Of a stretch of 64,000 nucleotides of DNA, positions 31,000 through 42,699 are shown piece by piece. Under the pieces are notes generated by a model. It saw only the letters and a program-made list of their open reading frames with translations, was not told where the DNA came from and made no database searches. The number at the start of each line of letters is the position of its first letter. Position 1 is the first letter of the stretch. Source of the DNA: Syngnathus acus (Eukaryota > Chordata > Actinopteri > Syngnathiformes > Syngnathidae); the NCBI RefSeq assembly GCF_901709675.1, contig NC_051097.1, forward strand, positions 11,758,039 through 11,822,038, read 5' to 3'. A program made the position numbers and the translations under genes.

Positions 31000-32330
31000 G
31001 GGAAAATCATGGCCAAAGCTTAACTGGAAGTGAAAGTGCCACGCCCGCCCTCATCCCCACTTTCTGATTCAAGTGGCCCTAATAACAGGCCTCTTTATTA
31101 GGGAAATATCATGGTCAAAGGTCACAGGTGTCAAGCCCTAGTCCTCGGGGCCGCGTTCCAACATGTTTTCCAAGTGACCCTCGTTAAGCGCACCTGCGTG
31201 AAAACTTTTAGCTCCTTTCACGTTCCGCAGGCGCTAAAACTTTTCACGCAGGTGCACGTAACGAGGGAATCACACGGACACTCCATTAGGTACAGCGCCA
31301 TTTTCAAGTGAACCTAATACCAGGCCACTTTATTAGGGAAATATCATGGTCAAAGGTCACAGGTGTCAAGCCCTAGTCCTCGGGGCCGCGTTCCAACATG
31401 TTTTCCAAGTGACCCTCGTTAAGCGCACCTGCGGGAAAAGTTTTAGCTCCTTTCACGTTCCGCAGGCGCTAAAACTTTTCACGCAGGTGCACTTAACGAG
31501 GGACTCACACGGACACTCCATTAGGTACAGCGCCATTTTCAAGTGGACCTAATAACAGGCCACTTTATTAGGGAAATATCATGGTCAAAGGTCACACGTG
31601 TCAAGCCCTAGTCCTCGGGGCCGCGTTCCAACATGTTTTCCAAGTGACCCTCGTTAAGCGCACCTGCGTGAAAAGTTTTAGCTCCTTTCACGTTCCGCAG
31701 GCGCTAAAACTTTTCACGCAGGTGCACTTAACGAGGGAATCACACGGACACTCCATTAGGTACAGCGCCATTTTCAAGTGAACCTAATAACAGGCCACTT
31801 TATTAGGGAAATATCATGGTCAAAGGTCACACGTGTCAAGCCCTAGTCCTCGGGGCCGCGTTCCAACGTTTTCCAAGTGACCCTCGTTAAGCGCACCTGC
31901 GTGAAAACTTTTAGCTCCTTTCACGTTCGGCAGGCGCTAAAACTTTTCACGCAGGTGCACTTAACGAGGGAATGACACGGACACTCCATTAGGTACAGCG
32001 CCATTTTCAAGTGAACCTAATAACAGGCCACTTTATTAGGGAAATATCATGGTCAAAGGTCACACGTGTCAAGCCCTAGTCCTCGGGGCCGCGTTCCAAC
32101 ATGTCTTCCAAGATTCCCTCGTTAAGTGCACCTGCGTGAAAAGTTTTAGCTCCTGCGGAACGTGAAAGGAGCTAAAACTTTTCACGCAGGTGCGCTTAAC
32201 GAGGGTCACTTGGAAAACATGTTGGAACGCGGCCCCTCGAGGACTGGAGGTCCATACCCCTGGTTTAAGTGAAAAGTGACACACCCCCACTTTCTGATTG
32301 GCTCTTTGATCGGTGACGTCACACGGACAC
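31000..32330. repeat. 235-bp tandem array, five units each with an internal hairpin
   Basis: Units are marked by atcatggtcaaaggtcaca at about 31108, 31343, 31578, 31813 and 32046 (spacing 235, 235, 235, 233). Each unit contains arms related to cgttaagcgcacctgcgtga and tcacgcaggtgcacttaacg around a 20-base loop (tcctttcacgttccgcaggc), and ends cactccattaggtacagcgcc. Unit 5 carries the loop in reverse complement (tgcggaacgtgaaagga) and then reads on in inverted orientation to about 32240. The ends resemble degenerate Tc1-like termini (cctaataaagtgg type), which is only suggestive. Confidence 0.88.
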
Positions 32331-32720
32331 TCCATTAGGTACAGGCCACTTTATTAGGGAAAAATCATGGTCAATGCTTGACTGAGAGTGAAAAGTGCCA
32401 CACCCGCCCTTTCTGATTGGCTCTTTGATCGTTGACGTCACACGGACACTCCATTAGGTACAGGCCACTTTATTAGGGAAAAATCATGGTCAACGCGTGA
32501 CTGAGAGTGAAAAGTGCCACACTCGCCCTCACACCCACTTTCTGATTGGCTCAGTGACGTCACACGGACACTCTATTAGGTACAGGCCACTTTATTAGGG
32601 AAAAATCATGGTCAAAGCTTGACTGAGAGTGAAAAGTATCACCCCCACTTTCTGATTGGCTGCTTGATCTGTGACGTCACTCGGACGCTCCATTAGGTAC
32701 AGCATAACTGGCCTGGCCAC
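32321..32720. repeat. Shorter tandem array of about 117-123 bp units
   Basis: Four successive units begin acacggacactccattaggt (positions about 32321, 32439, 32563 and, diverged, 32682), each followed by a shared block with ggccactttattaggg and tgactgagagtgaaaagt. They share their boundary sequence with the 235-bp array but lack the hairpin. Confidence 0.85.
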
Positions 32721-34296
32721 ACCTAATAACAGGTCATTCATTGCATTTGTAAATGTGGGCAGAATTGTGAAAAACATGAAAGTGAATATTTGCTACGTCA
32801 GTGACACAAGTCCAAACAAGGAACCTTGGCAAGGACGCGCGCACTTGGTTCGATTTGAATGGAGCTTTCTCGTTTACCGTAAGCACGCCAGTTCTCTCTA
32901 GGTGGGCCGGCTGTCTGGCAGGCAGGAAGGCAGGCAGGCACTTACATGCAGACGAGGAGCCCTTTTTTTTTTCTTCCAAAAAAGGTGTCCTCTCTTTCAG
33001 AAACCCAAATCTGGTCACCCTACGACTGTTGTGCTGCTACCATTTTCCCTATCGTGCTTTTGAGACGTGGGCATATGTCGGAGCAGTCGTCTTCATTTGT
33101 TCCCTCCAAACTTGCTCACTTTAGATGAGCAAAATAGTGTCAACCTTCACATTGAACAAAATGAGGGGACAAGCAGAAGCTGGAGTCAGAGCAGAGCAGA
33201 GCCAGCCTCTTGCGGTCGGAGACGCAACGCACCCTGACAGTTAGTTGAATGATTCAATGAGGAAGAGTGGTGACTTGTGGCTGCCGGCCTCTTGACACCA
33301 AAATAAAGCCATCACTGTCCCGCAGTCTCCTGATGCGAAGCTAAATTCTAACAGACAAAACAAACAAAAGGCGAAACGGCAAATGCCGACCAGACCAGAC
33401 CAGACCAGACCAGACCAGATGGAAATCAATATGATGAGGCCTCGTTTGCGTTGTTTGCTTCCTTCCCTTCCCTCCTTCCCTCCCTGCTTTCTGTCCACTT
33501 GCGTTTCCTCTCGCACTTGCCGTCAGCTCACCGACTTCCGCTCACTTCCTGTCGTGCTGTCACGCCATCTTTATTGCCTACATGGTGTGCACCGTTTTAG
33601 AGTCCAAACAAAACTTGTCATTTTGATCCCACTCGCATATTGGCCGCAAAAAAGCTCATACCAACAATTTTTAGGAGCACACTGAAAAGGGGAAGGGAAC
33701 ATCGTAGATCTCTTTTTCACGACAAAAAGTTGCAGTATGACGGTATGAGACACTCGATTTTTTGGGGGATCCAAAAATTGGTAATACTACCATAAAATTG
33801 CATTTGATGAAGAGTTATATCATTTATTTTCCCCATGAAAGAAATGAAGTAAAAAGGCATATTACAAGAAAAACAAGTTTACTCAAATTAGATGTATCCC
33901 CCCCTTTCTGACAGTGTGTCCTTGAATTGTGGTTGGTGAATGTCTCGACGTACAAATTGAAACTTGTTTGGAAAAACGAGTTTGGGAGAATTCAAATGAG
34001 CATTTAATAAATCGACAAATAAACAGTAACTTCTGATTTGGATGGCGGGGGTTCCCTTGTGGAGTTTTGCTTTCATTAGCACGTACGCATTAGCTTTAGC
34101 TTTGGTGGCCGCAAAAAATGCAATTGTAGTCGGCATCGTGAGTTCCTTCCGCAGTTGCTACCTAGAGATTTGGCTTTGGGCGGACGTACCGTAGATGGCG
34201 CCACTAAACCCCCCCCCCCTGTAGTGACGAGTGATGGCTTCCAAACGCAGCCAATGAGACACTGGCTGACAGGTGACAAGGCTCGGCCCGTCGGTA
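32721..34296. other. Spacer between repeat arrays and mef2c 3' end
   Basis: No coding exon was found. It contains short GGCA, CCAGA and CCTT simple repeats. A TTTATT at 33823-33828 could be the minus-strand AATAAA of the mef2c-like transcript, about 470 bases past its stop. Confidence 0.5.
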
Positions 34297-37200
34297 TCAT
34301 GCGGCCCAGCCCTCCGTCAGTCGCGTGCGCTTGACGGACGGGCTGGACCGCTCGTCCAGATTGGCCGCCGCCGGCCGTAGGAGAAAGTCGCCGCCGGCAG
34401 TGGTTAGGACACGGCCGCCGCCGTCGTCATCGTACGAGCTCCCGCAGCTGGACGCGCTGCCGGCGGGCGAGCGCCCCGGGCGGGCAACCACGCGCTCTCC
34501 AGAGGGAGAGGCCGGCTCCGACTTGATGTGGAGGTCGTGGCCCGACGGGAAGTTGGCGTTGTGACACAAGTGCCTGCGAGACACAGAGTAGCATGGGTGC
34601 TGAACAAAGCCATTTTTTGGCAGCGCTGACGTCCAAGCATTTGGAGTTCTTCTCGCCCAGCTTCACAGACTGCTGCCTTTCAATTTCAGCTACTTCTAGC
34701 TTACAAGTAGATAGATGCGCAAACAAACTGGCGGAGGGAGGAACACACTAAAGTGTCTTTTTGCTTTCACTCACCCCATGTGAGCGAGCGGCACGCTGCG
34801 CAGGTCGTGCAGGTCGCGCCGCTGCGGCTGCAGCCAGCCGTCCACGGGGCCGAGCCCGGCCGACCCGAAAGCGGTGAGGGAGGTCAGCTCGCCCGCCATG
34901 GAGAATTCTGAGAAGCGTGTAAAGGTTCCGCTTCAGCTCGGGCTCAAGATGCCACCGGCCCGGCCCGGCCCGGCCCAGCCCAGCACAGCCCAGCCCAGCC
35001 GACTCACCCGCGCCAAAGGAGCTCAGTGAGGACGGCGGGTAGCCTCCCGCGGCGGCACCGGGAAGAGACGTGCACGCGGCTGGACTGGACAGCGTCTGCG
35101 CCGTCTGCGAGCGATTGATCATGGCGCTCTGCGGAGACATGAAAAAAAGAATGGCAACCATCGCGACCGCTTGCTCGCTCGCTCGCTCTTGGCCCGTGCT
35201 GGAATTACACCTAAAACCAAGGGGAGAGAGGCGGACCTAACTCGCGATCGGATGCGCGAGTGCGGCGGTGCAACAGCCAGCGGGGAGCGCATGCCTATCT
35301 GAGCGTGAAGTTGGGTGGGCGTCGCCAACGACGACTCTCCGTCAACTTGACTATCATGGCGAGAACAAAAAATGCACAGGACACCGAGTGCTGATGCTGG
35401 AACACAGCTTGGCCTCAGTAGTAAGTACAGAAGGCAGCAAAAAGGGAATTGAAGGGTTAGGGAGCCTTTTGGTTTGAGGTGAGTGAGTGAGTGAGTGAGT
35501 GAGTGAGTGAGTGAGTGAGTGAGTGAGTGAGTGAGTGAGTGAGTGAGTGAGTGAGTGAGTGAGTGAGTGAGTGAGTGAGTGAGTGAGTGAGTGAGTGAGT
35601 GAGCGAGGCAGTGAGTGAGCGAGCGAGCGAGCTGGCAGCCATTAGTGAGTGGTCGAAAAACAAGCTAAGGATGCATTTGGGGGGATAAACACTCACCATG
35701 GCCACCATGTTGCCGCTCTTGTTGGCGGGCATGTGGCTCATTGGTGGACTTTTGTCTTGGAGGCTTTGAGACACGCCCCCTGGTGACATCATGGCAGGGG
35801 AGGGGCACTGGTTGCTGTAGACGCCATTTCCTGCAGGAGGAGGAAAAAAATGCTTGTCATTGCTTGTCGCTAAATGGTGACGGCGGCAGAAACTGCGAGC
35901 GTTTGTCAGGCCTCATTTTTTACTTGCAATTTCCCATTTAGTGAATGTCAAGCCAAACATGTGCTCAAGAAAGATTTGAGAGTTGCCTGTTAATTGGCCC
36001 AAATCTCATTTTGAAGACTTGAGAAAAATGACACGCAGAGACTTGAACAGGTTGCCAGATTGCCACGCGGCCGCTGACCTTCGTCTTGGCTGCCGGGGGG
36101 CCGCTGGGGGCACGCGGCCATCCTCTGCATAGAAGCGTGATGGATAGGCAGCAGGTTGTGCTTGGCTGCGGCGCCCCCTATGCCGGCTTGCGGGTACAGC
36201 AGCGAGGAGGCGCCCATCTCGTAGCCGCAGGCGGGCAGACCCTGCAGTCGGGCGCATCATCAGACAGCGGGGCTCATCAAATTGCAAGGAGGAAAACCTT
36301 TTTTTTCAGGTTGTCGCCACGACAATGGCAACTCACGCAGATTGGCTGTCTGTTGAGCATCAGGTCGACGTCAGTGCCCATTTGGAGGTACTTGTCGTCC
36401 GTCTCGGGGCTCTGGCCGGCAGAGTCGTCGTCCGCCTCCATGTCGGGACTTTTGCTGCCGCTGAGGCCTTTCTTGCGCAAGGTCTGCACACGCGCACACA
36501 CAAAATATTCAAATATTTACTTTTTGGGAAACTCTTTTGGGACATTATCATCATTATGATTTCATTTTCTTTTTAACTCTTTCGATCCAATATAGTATCG
36601 ATAGTTTCTAGAAAACACAACATCTTGGGAGTATTTTTGGGGTCAAAAAATTATTTCTTCTTGAAAATACATACATTTATTTTTCCATCAGTATAAATGT
36701 AACTTGAAGATGTACAATTTCTATCCCAAAAAATAGTATCCCTATTTTCAAGTCTTTCTGATTTTTGTTGAGCGCTTTCACTCCACAAAAGTACCAAAAC
36801 TCACGTCAATTTTTCGACACACGAGGATTTTGCTGCATAAAAATAAACACCTCTGTCTCGTTACAATGATTTCTTCAAAATAAGCAACTTGTTTTGATTT
36901 TTCATGCAACGCACCAGAGCTTTTCCTAAGCACAAGCAATCTTGATTTCACTGTGACTTTGTCACAACTCCAAAGAATGAAAGCTAATCAATAGGGGTGT
37001 AAATCGCGGGTTTTGTAACGATACGATATCATATCGATACAAAGAACCACGATACGATATTTGCCGATATCATAAAGCCTGCTGTGATTCATTCACGATA
37101 CATCACGATATAGAGCTCTACGATCGATATAGAACAATATCCTGATTGATAACAATTCATACGCAAAATCAACAAGGTACTGCAAACTCTTTATTTAGGA

Positions 37201-39239
37201 AATTACAAAGTGCTTCCAAACGAATGACTTGAAGCCAAAAGGGGAGCGAATTTCCTCGTCTTCTTGGACACTAGCCATAGCACCAGCCCAGGAGCCGCGG
37301 CTCCCCTTTCACGTGCCTGCTCTGCTCACAACACAACACGCCGCGCACTGCTCCCGGAAAGAGGAAGCAAGCAACAATGAACTGGATTTCAAAATAAAGT
37401 CGTGTCTAATGTCCGAGGTCAAAAACGGGCGATATAGATCGATGTTTACGTTTAGCATCGATGCCAACAAATCGTAGAGCATTATATCGATTAATCGATG
37501 TGTATCAATGAATCGTTACACCCCTACTAATCAATCATAAAACAAAGTTTCATCATGCTAAATGACTTCTAGCTGCAATTATTATTTTGACCACCCGGTG
37601 GCGTCATTGTCGGACAGAAAGAGTTGCCAGCTTGACGAGAAGTTCATTTTGAGCAACTAAGTGAATGGCGTGAAATAAACTAGGCCGCCGTGTACATGGT
37701 ATGTTGTGTCAACTTGTCAAGCGCCGTTTGGACTGTATGAATCACGTCCCCATTTAGTTTTGGGGTCATCGGTGACCTGCGACTGAGCTTGTCCTCTTCT
37801 GGGAACGTACGAAAGGAAAGACCACTGGCAAGCGCGGACCATTCCTGGAATTTAGGTGGAAATATAACAAGACGGAGCGGCAAAACAAAAGTTCATTCTT
37901 TCCTTCTCAATTCTTTCCGTTGGTGCGCATGCATGCACGCACGCACGCACGCACGCACAAATTGACGCCACAGCCGCCCTTGCTATTCTTAGCCCTTGTG
38001 TTCTATTTTTAGCAAACAGCGTGCCGCTTTGCAGCGGCGGGGAAGGAGCGCTCCCGCCAACACAAACCAGCTACACTTGTTATGTGTGTGCGTGGGCGTT
38101 CAACGGGAAAGACGCCACAGAGCAGCACGAGAGGCGCACAAAATGTTGCTTGCTTCAGCGACATTTCGACAAAATTCTCAAGAGAAGGCCGTCGACGCGC
38201 CGCGCCGCGCCCATCATTAAAAAACATGGCATCGGGAGAAGCGCAAACGACAACACCAAAGAGCACAACATGCGCCAATACTACGCAAGGCACAATGTGC
38301 ACACAAATGACAAGAGGCCCCACCCCCATGACTGAATCAGGACAACCCATGTCCATGCAAGCGCACCGGGTCCGGACGGGAAGAGCGGCCCTCCTGGATG
38401 AGGCCAACGAGCTCCAGGCGGCAGGTTAGGACACATTCGACGGCATGCAAGAGGCCCAATCACGGCCTTGAGGTGGGCGGGTGGTTGGTTGGCCCGCGCA
38501 GACACACACACACAAGCTCGACTCACATGTATGATGTCGGCGTTGGTCCTGTTCTCGTGGGGCTCGTTGCACTCGGTGTACTTGAGCAGCACTTTGTCCA
38601 TGTCTGTGCTGGCGTACTGGAAGAGTCTGTTGGCGCTGTTGAAGACGATGAGCGCAATCTCGCAGTCGCACAGCACGCTCAGCTCGTACGCCTTCTTCAT
38701 CAGGCCAAACTTGCGCTTGGTGAAGGTCACCTGCGGGGGAACGGGCGGGCGGGCCGGCCGTTAGAGACGCTGCGGCTAACGCTCAAGTCGCACGTAGCCC
38801 GACCGACCGACCGACCGACGGCCGCGAGTCGCAACCCTTGGCCTTTAAGGGGTGTGGCCGAGTGAGGGAGGGGCGAGCTGCGAGCGAGGACACGTTTGGC
38901 TCTCCTTGACCACATGCCTGGGCATCAAGCAACTTCAAGGTTGGACATCTAAGGAGAGATTGAGATGTGGAGCGCCGTGGTGCAGAAGGGAACACACACA
39001 CACACACACACACAATTGGGTGTGTTGGGTCAGTGCTGCCCCGCCATCGGGAAGCACATGTGCCTGTCACAATAGGAAGAAACAAGCTGCTCACACAGCC
39101 AAGTCACTGTGCGTGTGCCTCATGGCGTGATAGGAGCTGATGCAAAAGTCATGGCTTTGACGTGACGGCGCTAGGGTTCGCTTACGTGTCGGTTGCGTTC
39201 GTCCACAATGCGGGCGATTTGAATCTTCTTCCGGCCCAT
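34297..39239 (-). CDS. mef2c: Myocyte enhancer factor 2C-like MADS-box transcription factor, eight coding exons
   Basis: A 410-residue MEF2, a nuclear MADS/MEF2-domain activator of muscle, neuronal and neural-crest genes that binds YTA(A/T)4TAR. Exons (minus): 39239-39186, 38730-38527, 36483-36337, 36241-36079, 35830-35697, 35128-35008, 34907-34775, 34573-34297. MADS box: [17 protein letters not shown], then [22 protein letters not shown]2 domain ends in [10 protein letters not shown]. Exon 3 ([32 protein letters not shown]) is of the alpha-1 type. The C-terminus ([15 protein letters not shown]) resembles MEF2C (SVKRMRLSEGWAT), as does IKSEPASP. It is shorter than human MEF2C (473) and lacks some transactivation exons; with cetn3 and arrdc3 adjacent it is best read as a teleost mef2c duplicate. 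The last residues of exons 1 and 2 are His instead of Gln and Glu. Confidence 0.92.
35479..35605. repeat. (GTGA)n microsatellite in a mef2c intron
   Basis: About 31 tandem GTGA units, ending about 90 bases from the exon 5 donor of the mef2c-like gene. On the gene's own strand it reads as (TCAC)n. Confidence 0.95.
36984..37534 (+). mobile_element. Solitary hAT-like element, copy 3, with 8-bp target duplication
   Basis: A single 535-bp copy (36992-37526) of the same element as at 22351 and 24936. It has TAGGGGTGTAA and TTACACCCCTA ends and a perfect CTAATCAA duplication at 36984-36991 and 37527-37534. It sits in intron 2 of the mef2c-like gene and shows the ordinary single-copy insertion for comparison with the composite unit. 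Confidence 0.92.
37535..38526 (-). other. Remainder of mef2c intron 2
   Basis: Unique sequence with a short (GCAC)n tract near 37930-37960. No additional exon (for example a second alternative alpha exon) was recognised. Confidence 0.5.
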
Positions 39240-42200
39240 CTTGGCTCTTTTTTTCTCAGCGTTGAGTGTGCCACCTCACCCGTCTGAAAGACAACAAGCG
39301 CAACAAGTTACCTCCACCCTGAGCTAAGCCTCCAGAGTTGCGACGTTTACGTTGACTTCTCCAAACGCATCCTCGTGCTTTGGGGTGAAAAGTTCACTTT
39401 GGATTTTGGGAGGCGTCTCAAAATAGCTGCTTTGCTTGGCTGTCATGAACAACGATCAAGCGGTGCTCGAGGGAATCGCGCAAGCTACTCAGGCTAGCGT
39501 TGACCAGATGACGACATGGAAAGCATGTCTAATGAAAAGCAACCAATGACTTGGCTATTTGCGGCTAAGCGTGCTAACACAACACTGGGTGGATGGATGC
39601 CAGTGCAATTCATTATTTTGATGATGTGACGTTTGGACAGCTGTAAGTTGGCCAACAAGGGCTTGTGCGATGAAGCAACAAATTCAATTCTCTGTGGAGT
39701 GCCTTGCAATATTCGATCGGAAAGTGTCAAAGGTGTGCGGTGGTCGGTCGGTCCCCCCAAACCTACAAATGACGTGCTACGCTGTCTCACTACTACTCCC
39801 AGCACAAAAGGCTTCTTTTTTGAGCAGGCAAAACGTTCCAAATTGAGCGCTAACAAACGCGGTTCTTCACTAACTCGCTGACTAACTAAGAGTCAGTCCT
39901 CTTACCGAGTCCAATTTGTTCCGCTCGCCATATGTCCGAGTCATGCTCCGGAGCGCAAAACCAAGCCGTCTGGAAAGCTCGGAGATCGTGCGCCAGGCCG
40001 CCACAACAAAACTCTGGGATGCGACAACGGGTTATCCCTGAAGACCTGCGGGCGCCCGGCCGGGCGGACGCGGGTTATCCCTGAAGACCTGCGGGCGGGC
40101 GGACGCGCGTCTCACCTCTGACGAGTCTTTTAGTGCAGCATGACTTTTCCGTCACAAGGGTCCGTCCGTCCGTCCGTCCCGCGGCGATCCAGACCGAGGA
40201 AGCGCGCGCAAGCACCTGCACAACATACGCACGCAGGCGACGATCACGTGACTGGCGGTACGGGACAAAACACTTTCAACAAGTGAAACTGATGAACACT
40301 TTGGATTGGCGCACGCGCGCCACTCAGTGGACACATTGTGCATAAAGGCGCGCGCGCGCACACACACTGGACGACGCTTCATTAGGTACACCCCAGGCCG
40401 GGCCGGGTCGGGCCTGGCGATCTATTCTCGTGATGATTGCAGCGCACCGATTGTACTGCGTCCTAGCGAGTACTCTCAATGTTTCGACGTCATCACGAGA
40501 TCAGATTGCAGCCTCGATGTGTCCAAGTCATCTGGGAGCCTCACACGAGACATTTTCCTCAACCATTCCAATTTTAAATTGGCATAAAAGATTTTTATTT
40601 ATTTATGTCCTGTGTTTGATTGGTTCTGAGCAAAATAAGTTTGGAAAGAAGAGACAGTAGTCCATAATTGCGAGCACTGAGCTCATTGGCTCAAGTGGCT
40701 ATCGTAGAGAGGCATCATTTTAGAGGGTGAAAAGACAAATAGCTAGCGCGTTCATTTTGCTAAGTCAAGTGTCGTAAAGGGAAGAAAAACTTGCAGTTGG
40801 CTGATTAGGTTGCAATTGGCACAATTTGCACCCACAAAATGAGGGAAAAGCACACAGAAACATCAGCCAAACTTACATGTGGGAACATTGGGGCCATATG
40901 TGGTCTCTCTGTACCACTCTCTTTGCGTGCGTCAAAATGGCCGACTCGCTGACAGTAGGAACATTTTCAGCTAGTTGCTAACCGTGATGACGGGAAAAGA
41001 CCCTTTTTTCTTTCCAGGTGAGGAGTTTGAAGTGTGGACTCACCGCTGCGTGGTCTTCCCCAGGAAGACGAGCCGCCGGGTCCAGCCGTGGGTTCCCTGT
41101 TCGATTCCTCGTCTCAAACAGATTGGCAAGCCAGACCAGCTGGCTTGAGGAGGTAAGACGCGCAAGTGGTCGGCGTTCCGAGCCCACTCGGCAGATGTAG
41201 TCCATACTGAGTGGATAGCAACTTGCCCCTCCCTGAACAACACACCCAGTCGCATGCACGCACAACCCCTCCCTCCCTGATGAGCTCACCTGTCAATGTC
41301 ACTCCGGCTAAATTCAGCTGAAGTGTCACTGATGCTGTGCGTGCGTGTGCGCGCGCGCGCGCTTGCATTCATGCCGGTGTGTTTGTGCATGAGACTAAAT
41401 GTGTACATGCGTGCATTATGTGAGTAAGTCTGAGTTTGTGTGTTGCACGTGCGTTGCTTTTGAATGACGCTACCAAGTTAGCGCCGCCTTGTATGGTTAC
41501 GGCGGTTTGTTTGTTGCCGCTTTGTTTTGAAAGGCCCCAGGACAGGAGAGTCGCCATCAACTTTTGTCACGCCAACGTCTCGGAGGGCTACCCGCACGCG
41601 CCCGACAAAGATTCGCGAGCGGAGTGAGCAACGCTCAAAGGCCCATTTGATCTCGCCGTTACTTTTGAGTCACGAGCGAAGGCCCGCCATCCGGAGAACT
41701 CTGCGTATTTGGAACCAATCGTGCGACCTGTGCTTTCCACTTAGGCTGGCCGCCGCGCGTCCGGCGTAAACCAATCCGGGCGGCGGGGACCAGGGTCGCT
41801 CGTAGCCAGCGGTCCGGAAAGACAAAAGAAAAAAAAAAAAAACACTCAAAGTTGCCGGAGAAGACCAAGGTCAGCCGGACCTCCTTTGAGTCCCACGTGG
41901 AGTCTTTGCTTTTGCTGACAACCACATGGGAGACGTGCTGCACAAACGGCTTCATTTTTTATGTTCTACCGGATGAAGCTACTTCATAAACAGCCATTGT
42001 TTTTACCAGACGATGCCATTTCCAAGACACTGAAAGCGGATGGAAGAGGAAGATGGGCGCCCCGACAGCTTTGCGCAGCGGCAAGCGTGTGGAAAGTTTT
42101 TGGCTGGCTCGCCAGTGGGTTCTCAGGGGTCGTAGCCAGGGAGCAAGCGCAAGCTGGCTTTATTTCTGGCCTCGCCTCCAACAGCTGAGCATGTAGGAGG

Positions 42201-42560
42201 GCGGGCGGGGCCCACCCGGGCGACGCAACACGGCCGCCGACCTTCAGCGCCGCAAGTCCTGGTTGCCGCGCCGCGCCATCCAGTTCGAGAAACGGGGGGC
42301 AAATTTCACTTTTGCCACATTGATCCGCCACTAAAGAGCAATAGAGTGATGATGTGTCACAGTTAGTGTCCCAGCCATATCTCTCTCAGATTGTTTAAGC
42401 GACTACATTTCCTCTCCTGGGGCTTGACAACGTGCACTACCTTGTTGGGCAACTTGATGTTGCGTCATAACGTGCCCTGGCAGTGTACTGAGCTCGCGTT
42501 GTGCATTCCGTCCTAAAATGGCTCTGTGATCTAAGAGCGCCCGGGTTACAAAGCAAGATC
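39240..42560. other. Upstream region of mef2c and spacer to cetn3 3' end
   Basis: No coding exon found in about 3.3 kb. The mef2c 5' UTR exons and promoter must lie here but cannot be placed. It contains a tandem duplication at 40028-40097, short CG/CA alternating tracts near 40350 and 41345, and otherwise unique sequence. Confidence 0.55.
40028..40097. repeat. Tandem duplication with 43-base period upstream of mef2c
   Basis: The 27-base segment starting cgggttatccctgaagacct occurs at 40028-40054 and 40071-40097, separated by a GC-rich stretch. Confidence 0.9.
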
Positions 42561-42561
42561 A

Positions 42562-42567
42562 TTTATT
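42562..42567 (-). terminator. Probable polyadenylation signal of cetn3
   Basis: TTTATT on the plus strand (AATAAA on the minus strand) lies about 135 bases past the cetn3 stop codon. Confidence 0.55.
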
Positions 42568-42699
42568 TCTTTTCTTTCAATAAATAAAACAGTCGTGCGC
42601 ACAAGCAAGCTCCCACTCCCGTTTGCTCCCGCACGCATGACATCATCACTTACAAATTGGTCCGGGTGCGAGGACCTCGTGGGAGGAGCGACCCGATGT

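Noticed and set aside
31111-32335. 66-codon frame repeated at 31111, 31346 and 31581, and a reverse frame at 32069
   Set aside because: The frame merely tracks the 235-bp repeat unit and crosses its hairpin; no family match.
31000-32720. CRISPR-like array (regular repeats and spacers)
   Set aside because: The genome is a vertebrate; units are 117-235 bp tandem repeats without unique spacers.
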